A DNA stretch of 64,000 nucleotides from Staphylococcus aureus. Lineage in GTDB: Bacteria > Bacillota > Bacilli > Staphylococcales > Staphylococcaceae. The position numbers and the translations under genes are program-made. Of this stretch, positions 11,785 to 20,217 are shown piece by piece (positions within the stretch are counted from its first letter, which is position 1; the number at the start of each line of letters is the position of its first letter). The stretch is from positions 2,691,073-2,755,072 of the forward strand of contig NZ_CP011526.1 of NCBI RefSeq assembly GCF_001027105.1, given 5' to 3'. The notes beneath the pieces are model-generated. The model was not told the origin of the DNA, made no database searches, and saw only the letters and a program-made list of their open reading frames with translations.

Positions 11785-12144
11785 ATGATTTTGCGTTACG
11801 CAACGAATTTAAAACTTGCGAAAGAGCTATACCAAGCCAGTAAACCTAAATTGCAAGAAGATAAGGGTATGATTGAACTGTTTGAACATACTTTTGGCTT
11901 GCAAAAAGAACTTGTAAAATACGTCGGCATTGCAGAAGCAACTACTGCTGCTTTATACTCAGCTAGCTTTATCAATAAAAACATTTCTCGCCTTGCATCA
12001 CTATCAACGATAGGCATTTTAAGTGTAGCTGCTTACAAACATTTCGAAGCTGGCCAAGGTAAAAAAGGTGCACAACATGCATTAAATTTATTAGGTCTTG
12101 CTACTTTAAGTTTACTAGATACATTTTCTTGTAATAAAAAATAG
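11785..12144 (+). CDS. Small hypothetical protein with hydrophobic central segment
   Basis: A 119-residue protein starting at ATG 11785 with an excellent GGGAGGAATTAAAT ribosome binding site. The N-terminal half is charged (LAKELYQASKPKLQEDKG), followed by weakly hydrophobic helices around residues 45-85 (VGIAEATTAALYSASF, LSTIGILSVAAYKHF) and another around 95-113 (HALNLLGLATLSLLDTFS). It is probably membrane-associated. It loosely resembles DoxX-like small membrane proteins, but I cannot assign it. It lies 153 nt after the preceding two-gene operon on the same strand and is convergent with the flavin reductase gene. Confidence 0.65.
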   Translation: MILRYATNLKLAKELYQASKPKLQEDKGMIELFEHTFGLQKELVKYVGIAEATTAALYSASFINKNISRLASLSTIGILSVAAYKHFEAGQGKKGAQHALNLLGLATLSLLDTFSCNKK

Positions 12145-12228
12145 TCTTCATTTTAGAAGCACATACTTTAGCACCTGTGTACTTTTGATTCAATTCATAA
12201 ACGGTATACCGCTATAGCATGTGTTTTA

Positions 12229-12840
12229 TTATTTTTCTGGTCTCTTTATCGTAAATATTCCCCCTAATTTAGCATAATCATTTCCGGCTAAACGAGAAAC
12301 AGCCTGTAATGCGTGTGGATTGATTTTAAAATCACCCTCATAAATACTGTCATCAATATGATAAGTTACAATTTCACCTATTATTAAATCAGCCCCATCT
12401 AATACATCTCCAAGCAATATCATTTGCGATAGTTTACATTCGAATCTCATTTTCGCATCTTTAATTCCTGGCGTCTTAATCGTTGTAGATGTTAAAAGTG
12501 ATAATTCTGTACGACTCAACTCACTGTCACCATATGCTAACGGCGCTGCAGTCTCATTAATATCTTGAACATTATCTTCGTCTGTAATATGCACAACAAA
12601 GTCTCCAGTCCGTTCTATATTTAATGCAGTATCTTTTCTCTTACCTCCTGCACGTTGAACTGCAATAGCAATCATTGGCGGATGATTATTAACAATATTA
12701 AAAAAGCTAAATGGTGCTGCATTTACTGATGCATCTTGATTTAATGTTGTAACAAAAGCTATAGGTCGTGGAATAATTGAACCAATTAATAATTTATAGT
12801 TTTCTCTAGCAGTTAATGATTGTGCATCAAACGTATACAT
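12229..12840 (-). CDS. Flavin reductase-like (FMN-binding split barrel) protein, short paralogue
   Basis: A 203-residue member of the flavin reductase-like family. The N-terminal region LLIGSIIPRPIAFVTTLNQDASVNAAPFSFFN carries the classical PRPIAFVTT-x-NAAPFSFFN flavin-binding signature, followed by NHPPMIAIAV. The C-terminal part (ADLIIGEIVTYHIDDSI ... LARLAGNDYAKLGGIF-type) is also typical. ATG 12840 follows AGAGGTAGGT. It is close to, and on the same strand as, msrA and a GNAT gene, about 80 nt downstream of msrA, so it may be co-transcribed with them as a small redox-related cluster. Substrate not identifiable. Confidence 0.82.
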   Translation of the reverse strand: MYTFDAQSLTARENYKLLIGSIIPRPIAFVTTLNQDASVNAAPFSFFNIVNNHPPMIAIAVQRAGGKRKDTALNIERTGDFVVHITDEDNVQDINETAAPLAYGDSELSRTELSLLTSTTIKTPGIKDAKMRFECKLSQMILLGDVLDGADLIIGEIVTYHIDDSIYEGDFKINPHALQAVSRLAGNDYAKLGGIFTIKRPEK

Positions 12841-12918
12841 AATACCTACCTCTTTTCTAAGTATATCTAGGTATTTCTCCGATTTTGGTTAATTTAAACA
12901 TCTATTCTCCTCTGAAAA

Positions 12919-13395
12919 TCACTTGTATTTATTTAGCAAATCTTTTGAAATATGACACATATGCATATCTTCTGGATATTTTTCTAAATGTTGCTGATGT
13001 TCTTCAGCACTTTTAATGTAGTTAGACAGCGGTAAGACTTCCACTGCAATTTGATCTCTGTCTTTACGTCGTTCAATGAACTGACGCGCTTCAATTAAGT
13101 GGTCATCTACACAACTATATAAACCCGTTCGATACTTTTGTCCAATATCATTTCCTTGTTGATTCACACTGTAAGGATCAATGATTTCAAATAAATAATT
13201 CATAATGTCTGTAATTGTTAACATACGATCATCGAAATGAAGTTTGACACATTCAGCATAACCATCATACGGACCGTCTAATTTAGAGCTTCTTCCATTT
13301 GCTCTTCCTGCTTCTGTATGTATAATTCCAGGTATTGTTGCAAAAAATGCTTCAACACCCCATAAACATCCTCCTGCTACATAAACAACTGCCAT
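12919..13395 (-). CDS. msrA: Peptide methionine sulfoxide reductase MsrA paralogue with altered active-site motif
   Basis: A 158-residue MsrA-family protein; MsrA reduces methionine-S-sulfoxide in proteins using a nucleophilic Cys. The hallmark GCFWG/C-VE motif appears as GGCLWGVEAFF, with the catalytic Cys at residue 10 but Leu replacing the Phe that normally packs against the methyl group. Other family blocks are present: GYAECVKLHFD, FEIIDPYSVNQQGNDIGQKYR, and EEHQQHLEKYP. Cys residues near 111 and 149 could act in recycling. The length is at the short end of the family. The start follows a GATGAGGTG Shine-Dalgarno sequence. The GNAT gene ends 3 nt upstream, so the two are probably co-transcribed. 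S. aureus has several msrA genes; I do not assign a number. Confidence 0.85.
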   Translation of the reverse strand: MAVVYVAGGCLWGVEAFFATIPGIIHTEAGRANGRSSKLDGPYDGYAECVKLHFDDRMLTITDIMNYLFEIIDPYSVNQQGNDIGQKYRTGLYSCVDDHLIEARQFIERRKDRDQIAVEVLPLSNYIKSAEEHQQHLEKYPEDMHMCHISKDLLNKYK

Positions 13396-13397
13396 AT

Positions 13398-13898
13398 TTA
13401 CACCTCATCATCCTTTTTTATATTTTTAACAAGGTTATACCATTTAATACCGCCATGACATGATTCTGATACACCTTCATTACGATACCCATATTTTTCA
13501 TAAAATGAAATTAATGATTCTCGACATGTTAACGTTACACCATGTCGATGATGATTCTTAGCAAGAGTTTCAAAATAGTTTAGTAAGCGACCTGCAATAC
13601 CCTGACCTTGATAATTTGGTGCTACAACAAGACCTAACACACTAATATAGCCACCTTCACTATTATTTGTGGAGACATTTTTAAATAAATCATCGCTAAT
13701 GTAACGCTCTTTTATGACTGGACCGTTGATGTATCCAATTACTTCATCATTCTTTTCAGCTACAATAAAAGTTTCTTGAATTTGTTCAATTCTCAATTTC
13801 AATGCCTCTCGTGTTGCAGCTTCTTCCGGTGAAAAACCAATATTTTCAAGTGCAATAATTTGATCTAAGTCCTGCATGATTACTTTTCTTAATACCAT
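13398..13898 (-). CDS. GNAT-family N-acetyltransferase
   Basis: A 166-residue acetyltransferase of the GNAT superfamily, which transfers an acetyl group from acetyl-CoA to an amine. The acetyl-CoA binding loop is visible as LVVAPNYQGQGIAGRLLNYF (Q-x-x-G-x-A type), followed by HGVTLTCRESLISFYEKYGYRNEG, the usual C-terminal beta strand and aromatic motif. ATG 13898 is preceded by AAGGAAGTG. It is immediately upstream of msrA (3-nt gap), so it probably belongs to one transcript with msrA and perhaps the flavin reductase. The acceptor substrate is unknown. Confidence 0.85.
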   Translation of the reverse strand: MVLRKVIMQDLDQIIALENIGFSPEEAATREALKLRIEQIQETFIVAEKNDEVIGYINGPVIKERYISDDLFKNVSTNNSEGGYISVLGLVVAPNYQGQGIAGRLLNYFETLAKNHHRHGVTLTCRESLISFYEKYGYRNEGVSESCHGGIKWYNLVKNIKKDDEV

Positions 13899-14083
13899 AA
13901 AAACACTTCCTTAGCCCTATATATCAAAAGTAATACCTTCATCTTTATATTCATTATTTTCAAACTACCTTCACTATAAAAAACGAGTCTTTTTATTGAA
14001 AGCCATTCGCCTTAATCAATTAGACAAGTTGTATTATACGAATTAGTAAATAATCATGATTATAATTCATTTTAAGCATACTC

Positions 14084-14113
14084 AAAAAGACTGGTACATG
14101 TATACCAGTCTAA
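14084..14113 (-). terminator. Terminator of the capABC-like operon
   Basis: AGACTGGTA (14088-14096) pairs with TATACCAGTCT (14101-14111) across a 4-nt loop. Read on the minus strand it runs into TTTTT. It lies about 20 nt after the capC stop. Confidence 0.85.
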
Positions 14114-14132
14114 TTCGAAAAAATATATTTAG

Positions 14133-14900
14133 TTAAAACCATTTCAAAAACGACTTCACTTTTCCTGGCTTAGTCGGTCTGTCTAAATAAACAAAATTAT
14201 CATTGATTACTGAACTGGCATTTCGAAGTAATGCTTCAATATCATTCGAATATTTCTTCAATTTATGATTGTGAAATAATTCTTGCATCAAAAATGGTCT
14301 TTGGTCACATGAATGTGCATCTGAAGCTACAAAATGAGCCAAATTACATTCTATAAATTGTAATGATAACTTTTGAATGTTTTTACCAAATCCACCAACT
14401 AAAGAACTCGATGTTAATTGACTCAGTGCCCCATTTGCAACCAATTCATATAATATTTCCGGATTTTTGGCGATACTTCTATTTCTTTCAGGATGTGCAA
14501 TGATTGGTATGTAACCTCTCGATTGTATTTCAAAAAACAATTGTTTTGTATAATGTGGTACTTCGCCCGTTGGAAATTCAATTAATAAATATTTCGAACG
14601 ATTAATACCTTGAATACTACCATTATCTAAGCCTTTCAGAATCGAATCTGTAATTCTAATTTCTTGCCCGGGAAATAATTTAATATCCAATGCTTGAACT
14701 TCTGGATGCGTTCTTAACTCCGCCAATTTCACAAGCACTTGTTGAAATGTATTATCATATCTCGGATGCAAATGATGAGGTGTCGCTACAATACTTGTTA
14801 CACCTTCATCCTTAGCTTGCTTTAATAGTGCAATACTCTTTTCAATTGTTTTAGGACCATCATCTATATCAACTAATATATGGTTATGAATATCAATCAT
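14133..14900 (-). CDS. capC: CapC/CpsB-like tyrosine-protein phosphatase (PHP domain)
   Basis: A 255-residue manganese-dependent phosphotyrosine phosphatase of the PHP superfamily (CpsB/CapC/YwqE type), which dephosphorylates the CapB tyrosine kinase. The N-terminal metal-binding HNH motif is visible as MIDIHNHILVDIDDGPKT, with further metal ligands in VATPHHLHPRYDN, PGQEIRI, IAHPERNR and ASDAHSCDQRP. The start codon overlaps the capB stop (ATGA arrangement), so translation is coupled. The cluster is a second capABC set, separate from the type 5/8 capsule locus: only the three regulatory genes are present and no sugar-synthesis genes follow. Confidence 0.9.
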   Translation of the reverse strand: MIDIHNHILVDIDDGPKTIEKSIALLKQAKDEGVTSIVATPHHLHPRYDNTFQQVLVKLAELRTHPEVQALDIKLFPGQEIRITDSILKGLDNGSIQGINRSKYLLIEFPTGEVPHYTKQLFFEIQSRGYIPIIAHPERNRSIAKNPEILYELVANGALSQLTSSSLVGGFGKNIQKLSLQFIECNLAHFVASDAHSCDQRPFLMQELFHNHKLKKYSNDIEALLRNASSVINDNFVYLDRPTKPGKVKSFLKWF

Positions 14901-15589
14901 GATTCATCAGTCCCATAATATGCATAGTAACTAGCACTTTTATCTTTAGGCATTCTATTTAAGACTACACCTAATAATTTAGCACCTGTTGCTTCAATAA
15001 GTTCTTTTCCTTTTTTAACTTCATCTCTATTATTATTTTCCGAATTAACTACGTAGACAACATTGCCGGTAAACTTTGAAAATAATTGCGCATCTGTAAC
15101 TGTGTTCACTGGTGGCGTATCGATAATTACAAAGTTATAATTCATCAATAATGTGTCATACAAATTTGCAAATGCCCTTGATGTAATTAACTCTGACGGA
15201 TTCGGTGGGATTGGCCCAGACGTCAAGACGTCTAAATCTTGAATTTCAGTTGAGATAATACTGTCTTGATAAGTTGACCAATTTAGCAATAAACTTGATA
15301 GGCCTTCATTGTTTGGCAAATTAAAAATATAATGCTGCGTAGGTTTACGCATATCCCCGTCTACGATTAGTGTTTTATAACCTGCTTGCGCATATGCAAC
15401 TGCTAAATTTGCTGCAATTGTAGACTTACCTGCGCCTGGTGCCTCTGAAGTGATTACAATGCTTTGAACTGCACTGTCAGGATTTGCAAACATAATATTT
15501 GATCTTATGCCTCGAAATTTCTCGCTAATAGGTGACTTTGGTTGTTCATGGACAATTAAACTTGATGTACTTCTTCGTGTATTCGTCAT
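14897..15589 (-). CDS. capB: CapB-like bacterial tyrosine kinase (cytoplasmic BY-kinase domain)
   Basis: A 230-residue BY-kinase that autophosphorylates a C-terminal tyrosine cluster and controls polysaccharide chain length or export. Walker A is seen in TSEAPGAGKSTIAANLA, Walker A' in TLIVDGDMRKPT and Walker B in YNFVIIDTPP. The C-terminal cluster SASYYAYYGTDES provides the phosphorylated tyrosines. As usual in Firmicutes the kinase needs a separate membrane activator, CapA, encoded immediately upstream with a 16-nt gap. Dephosphorylation is by CapC downstream. ATG 15589 follows a weak GAGGAATTACC. Which polymer this orphan set governs is not shown. Confidence 0.92.
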   Translation of the reverse strand: MTNTRRSTSSLIVHEQPKSPISEKFRGIRSNIMFANPDSAVQSIVITSEAPGAGKSTIAANLAVAYAQAGYKTLIVDGDMRKPTQHYIFNLPNNEGLSSLLLNWSTYQDSIISTEIQDLDVLTSGPIPPNPSELITSRAFANLYDTLLMNYNFVIIDTPPVNTVTDAQLFSKFTGNVVYVVNSENNNRDEVKKGKELIEATGAKLLGVVLNRMPKDKSASYYAYYGTDES

Positions 15590-15605
15590 GGTAATTCCTC
15601 GTAAA

Positions 15606-16268
15606 TTAAAATTTTTGTATTGAACCTAAAATAGGTAATCCTAGTTGCGATTCAACATCTTCTTCTGTCTTAATACGCTTATCTAATAATTCTTTTAAGA
15701 AAATAATCAATATTGCTAAAACAATACCAACAATAATGCTGATAACTAAGTTGACAGATACTATTGGAGATACTTTTACAGCATTATCATGTGCTGAGGA
15801 AAGTATCGTAACATTATCAACACTCATAATTTTAGGCATGTCATGAGCAAAAACTTTAGATATTTTATTAACAATTTTGTCAGATTCAGATTTATTCCCA
15901 GTGGTAACTGATACAGTAATAATTTGAGAGTTTGTTTGATTGGTTACTTTTAAAAATGAATTCAACTCAGCTGTTGAATACTGACCATCAAATTCTCTAG
16001 ATACTTTATCTAGAATTCTAGGACTTTTGATAATTTCCGTATATGTATTAACAGACTGCAAACTACTTTGAACATTTTGGAAAGCTAAATCACTTGAGGA
16101 CTTTTTCATGTTCACTAATATTTGAGTAGAAGCAGTATATTTGTCAGGCATAACAAAAAAGGTTAATGCCGCACTTACTACAAGACATATTGCCGGTAAA
16201 ATAAGCAATAATTTAATATTCTTCTTTAGAATATTTAATAGTTTTACTAAATCAAACTTTTCTTTCAT
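15606..16268 (-). CDS. capA: CapA-like membrane activator of the tyrosine kinase (Wzz/chain-length family)
   Basis: A 220-residue Wzz-like membrane protein with two transmembrane segments (about residues 20-40, [20 protein letters not shown], and about 170-192, [20 protein letters not shown]) flanking an extracytoplasmic domain. The cytoplasmic C-terminal tail activates CapB. I chose ATG 16268 because GGAGGAAACC lies directly in front of it. An upstream in-frame start at 16301 adds 11 residues but has no ribosome binding site. It is first gene of capA-capB-capC, and the promoter must lie within 16269-16500. Confidence 0.9.
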   Translation of the reverse strand: MKEKFDLVKLLNILKKNIKLLLILPAICLVVSAALTFFVMPDKYTASTQILVNMKKSSSDLAFQNVQSSLQSVNTYTEIIKSPRILDKVSREFDGQYSTAELNSFLKVTNQTNSQIITVSVTTGNKSESDKIVNKISKVFAHDMPKIMSVDNVTILSSAHDNAVKVSPIVSVNLVISIIVGIVLAILIIFLKELLDKRIKTEEDVESQLGLPILGSIQKF

Positions 16269-16301
16269 GGTTTCCTCCACATAATCAATCATTGTATTCA
16301 T

Positions 16302-16721
16302 TATGTATGTTTTATAAATCGGACAATTATATCTAGTTTAACGACCACAAAACATACACAACTACATTTTCTCTAATTATTTATATAAATATTTTATCGT
16401 TTAAAATTATATCATGATTCTCTACCATTATGTATAACTTATTTATATTTTTGCACAAGATATAATATTGTCCAACTTTAAATATCCAAACCTATTAATA
16501 ATAAAACTAGATACCATCGTACTCTATCATGGCTTTCTTATAATCGAGTAGAAGCATCATCATTACTTGATTATTTGCTCTTTACAACACCGAGCGTGCC
16601 CGTACTCGGTAATTCAATACCTTGCGTAACCCGTCACTGTGAGTTGGGTTAATGATAATAAAGCCCACACCTTTTAAAAAGATGTGGGTAATTTATATAA
16701 TTTTTATTTACATTTTTAACT
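16302..16721. other. Intergenic region between capA and the icaR 3' UTR, with three successive hairpins
   Basis: There is no credible gene. The left part is AT-rich and presumably carries the capA promoter. The right part holds three inverted repeats in about 100 nt: ACCGAG...CTCGGT (16589-16610), AACCCGTCAC...GTGAGTTGGGTT (16628-16650) and CCCACA...TGTGGG (16664-16688), the last followed by a T-rich run on the plus strand. GC content is locally higher than its surroundings. This looks like a small structured RNA or leader, but no family is recognised. Confidence 0.45.
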
Positions 16722-16768
16722 TATAAAAAAAAGCGCCTATGTCATGATTTACCATCACATAGGCGCTT
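16722..16768 (-). terminator. Terminator ending the long icaR 3' UTR
   Basis: A perfect 12-bp stem, AAGCGCCTATGT (16731-16742) with ACATAGGCGCTT (16757-16768), followed on the minus strand by TTTTTTT. It lies about 390 nt after the icaR stop codon, which matches the known long 3' UTR of icaR mRNA. Confidence 0.9.
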
Positions 16769-16849
16769 ATCAATAAATTATTACTTATTACTTTCCATTT
16801 CATCTAATTTATGCGGATTTCCTGTAATTAGATGACAACTTATTCTTTT

Positions 16850-16856
16850 CAGGGGA
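16850..16856 (-). promoter_or_regulatory. UCCCCUG anti-Shine-Dalgarno motif in the icaR 3' UTR
   Basis: On the minus strand the icaR mRNA reads UCCCCUG here. It is complementary to the AGGGGG Shine-Dalgarno sequence at 17687-17692. Base pairing between the 3' UTR and 5' UTR of icaR mRNA, blocking translation and promoting RNase III cleavage, is established for S. aureus. Both elements are intact in this sequence. Confidence 0.85.
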
Positions 16857-17116
16857 ACATTACACTTTTATAATATGTTCAAAGACAAACTTAACCATTC
16901 ACAAATATAAAGAATAATATTATCAAATCATTGAACAAATCGTATTTTGCAACAATTGATATTTATATTAATGTATTGCATTTAATTTATAAAATTCATA
17001 TACATCTTAATATTCTCAATATCGATTTGTATTGTCAACTTTATATAGATTTAAAAAAATAATCTCATGTCTTTTTTTACAAAAGTAAGTTAATTATTAC
17101 AAACTAGTAACAAAAA

Positions 17117-17677
17117 TTATTTCTTCAAAAATATATTTAGTAGCGAATACACTTCATCTTTGAATTGACTTTTACTTTCTTCCACTGCTCCAAATTTTTG
17201 CGAAAAGGATGCTTTCAAATACCAACTTTCAAGAAACAGCAATATTAAATTCTGAAAGTCTTCTTTTGTCATCTTTATCTTTGATTCATCATAGAATTTT
17301 GCTATCTCTTTACTTAATGATTGATTTAAATCTTGTATTTGTCCGTAAATATTTCCAGAAAATTCCTCAGGCGTATTAGATAATTGAACGTACATTCTAA
17401 TATACCTTTCTTCGATGTCGAAAATAAACTCAAATAAGAATTGATATAAAGCATCAATTGAATAGTTCGATTTATTTTGATTCATCATAATAATATTATT
17501 AAGGTAATCAAAACAACATTTAACACTTTGTTCGTAAATACTTTTTTTCGAGTCAAAATGGTAATATAAACTCGCTTTCTTTATATTTACACTTTTAGCT
17601 ATATCATCAAGTGTTGTACCGTCATACCCCTTCTCTGAAAATAAGGTTATTGCGTTATCAATAATCTTATCCTTCAA
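17117..17677 (-). CDS. icaR: Biofilm operon repressor IcaR (TetR family)
   Basis: A 186-residue TetR-family repressor that binds just upstream of icaA and represses PNAG synthesis. The N-terminal helix-turn-helix is visible: [42 protein letters not shown]. The start is TTG 17677, chosen because the strong AGGGGG Shine-Dalgarno sequence lies 9 nt upstream; there is no better ATG. It is transcribed divergently from icaADBC across a 163-bp shared region. Post-transcriptional control by 3'UTR-5'UTR pairing is supported by the UCCCCUG motif at 16850-16856. It is full length, so repression should be functional. Confidence 0.96.
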
Positions 17678-17840
17678 TTTTTATAACCCCCTACTGAAAA
17701 TTAATCACACTATGTTACAGGAAAATTAAGTTGCAATTACAAATATTTCCGTTTAATTATAACAACAATCTATTGCAAATTAAAATACTATCAATTACCA
17801 TATGGCTTACAACCTAACTAACGAAAGGTAGGTAAAGAAA
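17678..17840. promoter_or_regulatory. icaR-icaA divergent regulatory region
   Basis: The 163-bp region contains both ica promoters and the IcaR operator near icaA. The TATTT motif whose deletion is known to cause PNAG overproduction is present at 17744-17748. The icaR Shine-Dalgarno sequence AGGGGG lies at 17687-17692. AT content is high, with no frame crossing the region. Confidence 0.85.
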
Positions 17841-19079
17841 TTGCAATTTTTTAACTTTTTGCTTTTTTATCCTGTATTTATGTCTATTTACTGGATTGTC
17901 GGTTCAATTTATTTCTATTTTACCAGAGAAATTAGATATTCATTGAACAAGAAGCCTGACATAAATGTGGATGAATTAGAAGGCATTACATTTTTACTTG
18001 CCTGTTATAACGAAAGTGAAACGATTGAAGATACGTTGTCTAATGTTCTTGCACTCAAATACGAGAAGAAAGAAATTATTATCATTAATGATGGAAGTTC
18101 AGATAATACAGCAGAACTCATCTATAAAATCAAAGAAAATAATGACTTTATTTTCGTCGATTTACAAGAAAACAGAGGTAAAGCCAACGCACTCAATCAA
18201 GGCATTAAACAGGCTTCATATGATTATGTAATGTGCTTGGATGCAGATACTATCGTTGATCAAGATGCACCATATTATATGATTGAGAATTTCAAACATG
18301 ATCCAAAACTTGGTGCAGTTACAGGTAATCCTAGAATTCGAAATAAGAGTTCTATTTTAGGTAAAATTCAAACGATAGAATATGCAAGTTTAATTGGCTG
18401 TATTAAGCGAAGTCAGACACTTGCTGGCGCAGTCAATACTATTTCGGGTGTCTTCACTCTATTTAAAAAAAGTGCAGTTGTCGACGTTGGCTACTGGGAT
18501 ACTGATATGATTACCGAAGATATTGCAGTTTCTTGGAAATTGCATTTACGTGGATATCGTATTAAGTATGAACCGCTTGCCATGTGTTGGATGTTGGTTC
18601 CAGAAACATTGGGAGGTCTTTGGAAGCAACGCGTGAGATGGGCTCAAGGGGGACACGAAGTATTACTACGAGACTTTTTTAGCACAATGAAAACGAAAAG
18701 GTTTCCTTTATATATTTTGATGTTTGAGCAAATCATCTCGATTTTATGGGTATATATAGTGCTTCTATATTTAGGCTATTTGTTCATAACAGCAAACTTC
18801 TTAGACTATACATTTATGACATATAGTTTTTCAATATTTCTACTATCATCATTTACTATGACTTTTATAAACGTTATTCAATTTACAGTCGCACTCTTTA
18901 TTGATAGTCGCTACGAGAAAAAGAATATGGCTGGACTCATATTTGTAAGTTGGTATCCGACAGTATACTGGATTATTAACGCAGCAGTAGTTCTTGTCGC
19001 ATTTCCAAAAGCATTAAAACGTAAGAAAGGTGGTTACGCAACATGGTCAAGCCCAGACAGAGGGAATACCCAACGCTAA
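17841..19079 (+). CDS. icaA: Poly-N-acetylglucosamine synthase catalytic subunit IcaA
   Basis: A 412-residue membrane glycosyltransferase (GT2 family) that polymerises UDP-GlcNAc into beta-1,6-linked PNAG/PIA. The catalytic domain (about 45-280) shows [21 protein letters not shown], and the processive signature with [18 protein letters not shown] and QRVRWAQGG (QxxRW). Transmembrane helices lie at the N-terminus (about 5-25) and at about 285-400. The start codon is TTG at 17841 behind GAAAGGTAGG. icaD overlaps its 3' end by 37 nt; IcaD is required for full activity. First gene of the ica operon, repressed by IcaR. Confidence 0.97.
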
Positions 19080-19348
19080 AATCATCGCTAAATATTGTAA
19101 GAGAAACAGCACTTATCGCTATATCTTGTGTCTTTTGGATATATTGTTTAGTTGTTCTACTCGTTTATATTGGTACTATATTTGAAATTCATGACGAAAG
19201 TATCAATACAATACGTGTTGCTTTAAACATTGAAAATACTGAAATTTTAGATATATTTGAAACTATGGGCATTTTCGCGATTATCATTTTTGTATTTTTT
19301 ACAATTAGCATATTGATTCAAAAATGGCAGAGAGGAAGAGAATCGTGA
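19043..19348 (+). CDS. icaD: PNAG synthase accessory subunit IcaD
   Basis: A 101-residue membrane protein with two hydrophobic segments (about 20-45, [22 protein letters not shown], and about 70-92, [17 protein letters not shown]). It partners with IcaA and raises N-acetylglucosaminyltransferase activity. It starts at ATG 19043 inside the icaA 3' end, with AAGGTGG as Shine-Dalgarno sequence, and its own end overlaps icaB by 4 nt. This tight overlap is typical of the staphylococcal icaADBC operon. Confidence 0.96.
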
Positions 19349-20217
19349 AGTATAGAAAATTTATAATTTTAGTGTTGAGTATCTTGATCATATTGCCTGT
19401 AAGCACACTGGATGGTCATCATATTGCAAATGCAGATGACGATTCACCTAAAAAACTGAAATATAAAGAAAATAGTGCTCTGGCATTAAATTATCACCGT
19501 GTAAGAAAAGCGAATTTTCTGAATAATTTTATTTACTTCTTTTCTAGTAGTAAAGAAATTAAAAATTATAGTGTTAGTCAATCACAATTTGAATCTCAAA
19601 TAAAATGGCTAAAATCACATGATGCTAAATTTTTAACCTTGAAAGAATTTTTATATTACAAGAAAAAAGGTAAGTTTCCAAAACGAAGTGTATGGATTAA
19701 CTTTGATGATATGGATGAAACTATTTATGAAAATGCTTATCCAATCTTAAAAAAATATAAAATACCGGCAACTGGGTTTATTATCACAGGTCATGTTGGG
19801 GAAGAAAACTTTCACAACCTCGATATGATTAGTAAAAAAGAACTAAAAGAAATGTATAAAACTGGGTTATGGGAATTTGAAACACATACCCACGATTTGC
19901 ATAACTTATCTAAAAATAATAAGTCAAAATTAATGAAAGCTTCTGAAGCTACAATCATAAAAGATTTAAACAAAAGTGAAAAATATCTAACTAAAAACTT
20001 TAAAAAGTCGCAGAAAACTATAGCCTATCCTTATGGCTTGATGAATGACGATAAATTACCGGTAATCAAAAAAGCTGGGTTAAAATACGGTTTTTCATTA
20101 GAGGAAAAAGCAGTCACTCCGAACTCCAATGATTATTACATCCCTAGAATATTAATTAGTGATGATGCTTTTGAGCATTTAATTAAGAGATGGGACGGAT
20201 TCCATGAAAAAGATTAG
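19345..20217 (+). CDS. icaB: PNAG N-deacetylase IcaB
   Basis: A 290-residue secreted polysaccharide deacetylase that removes part of the N-acetyl groups from PNAG, making the polymer cationic and cell-retained. The signal peptide is about residues 1-28 ([19 protein letters not shown], then HIANADDD). NodB-type motifs are visible: WINFDDMDE with the catalytic and metal Asp pair, and FETHTHDLH with the metal His residues. Later, AYPYG is the typical third motif. GTG 19345 was chosen because GAGAGGAAG precedes it; an upstream ATG at 19324 would add 7 residues without a better signal. It overlaps icaD by 4 nt and icaC by 14 nt. Confidence 0.96.
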
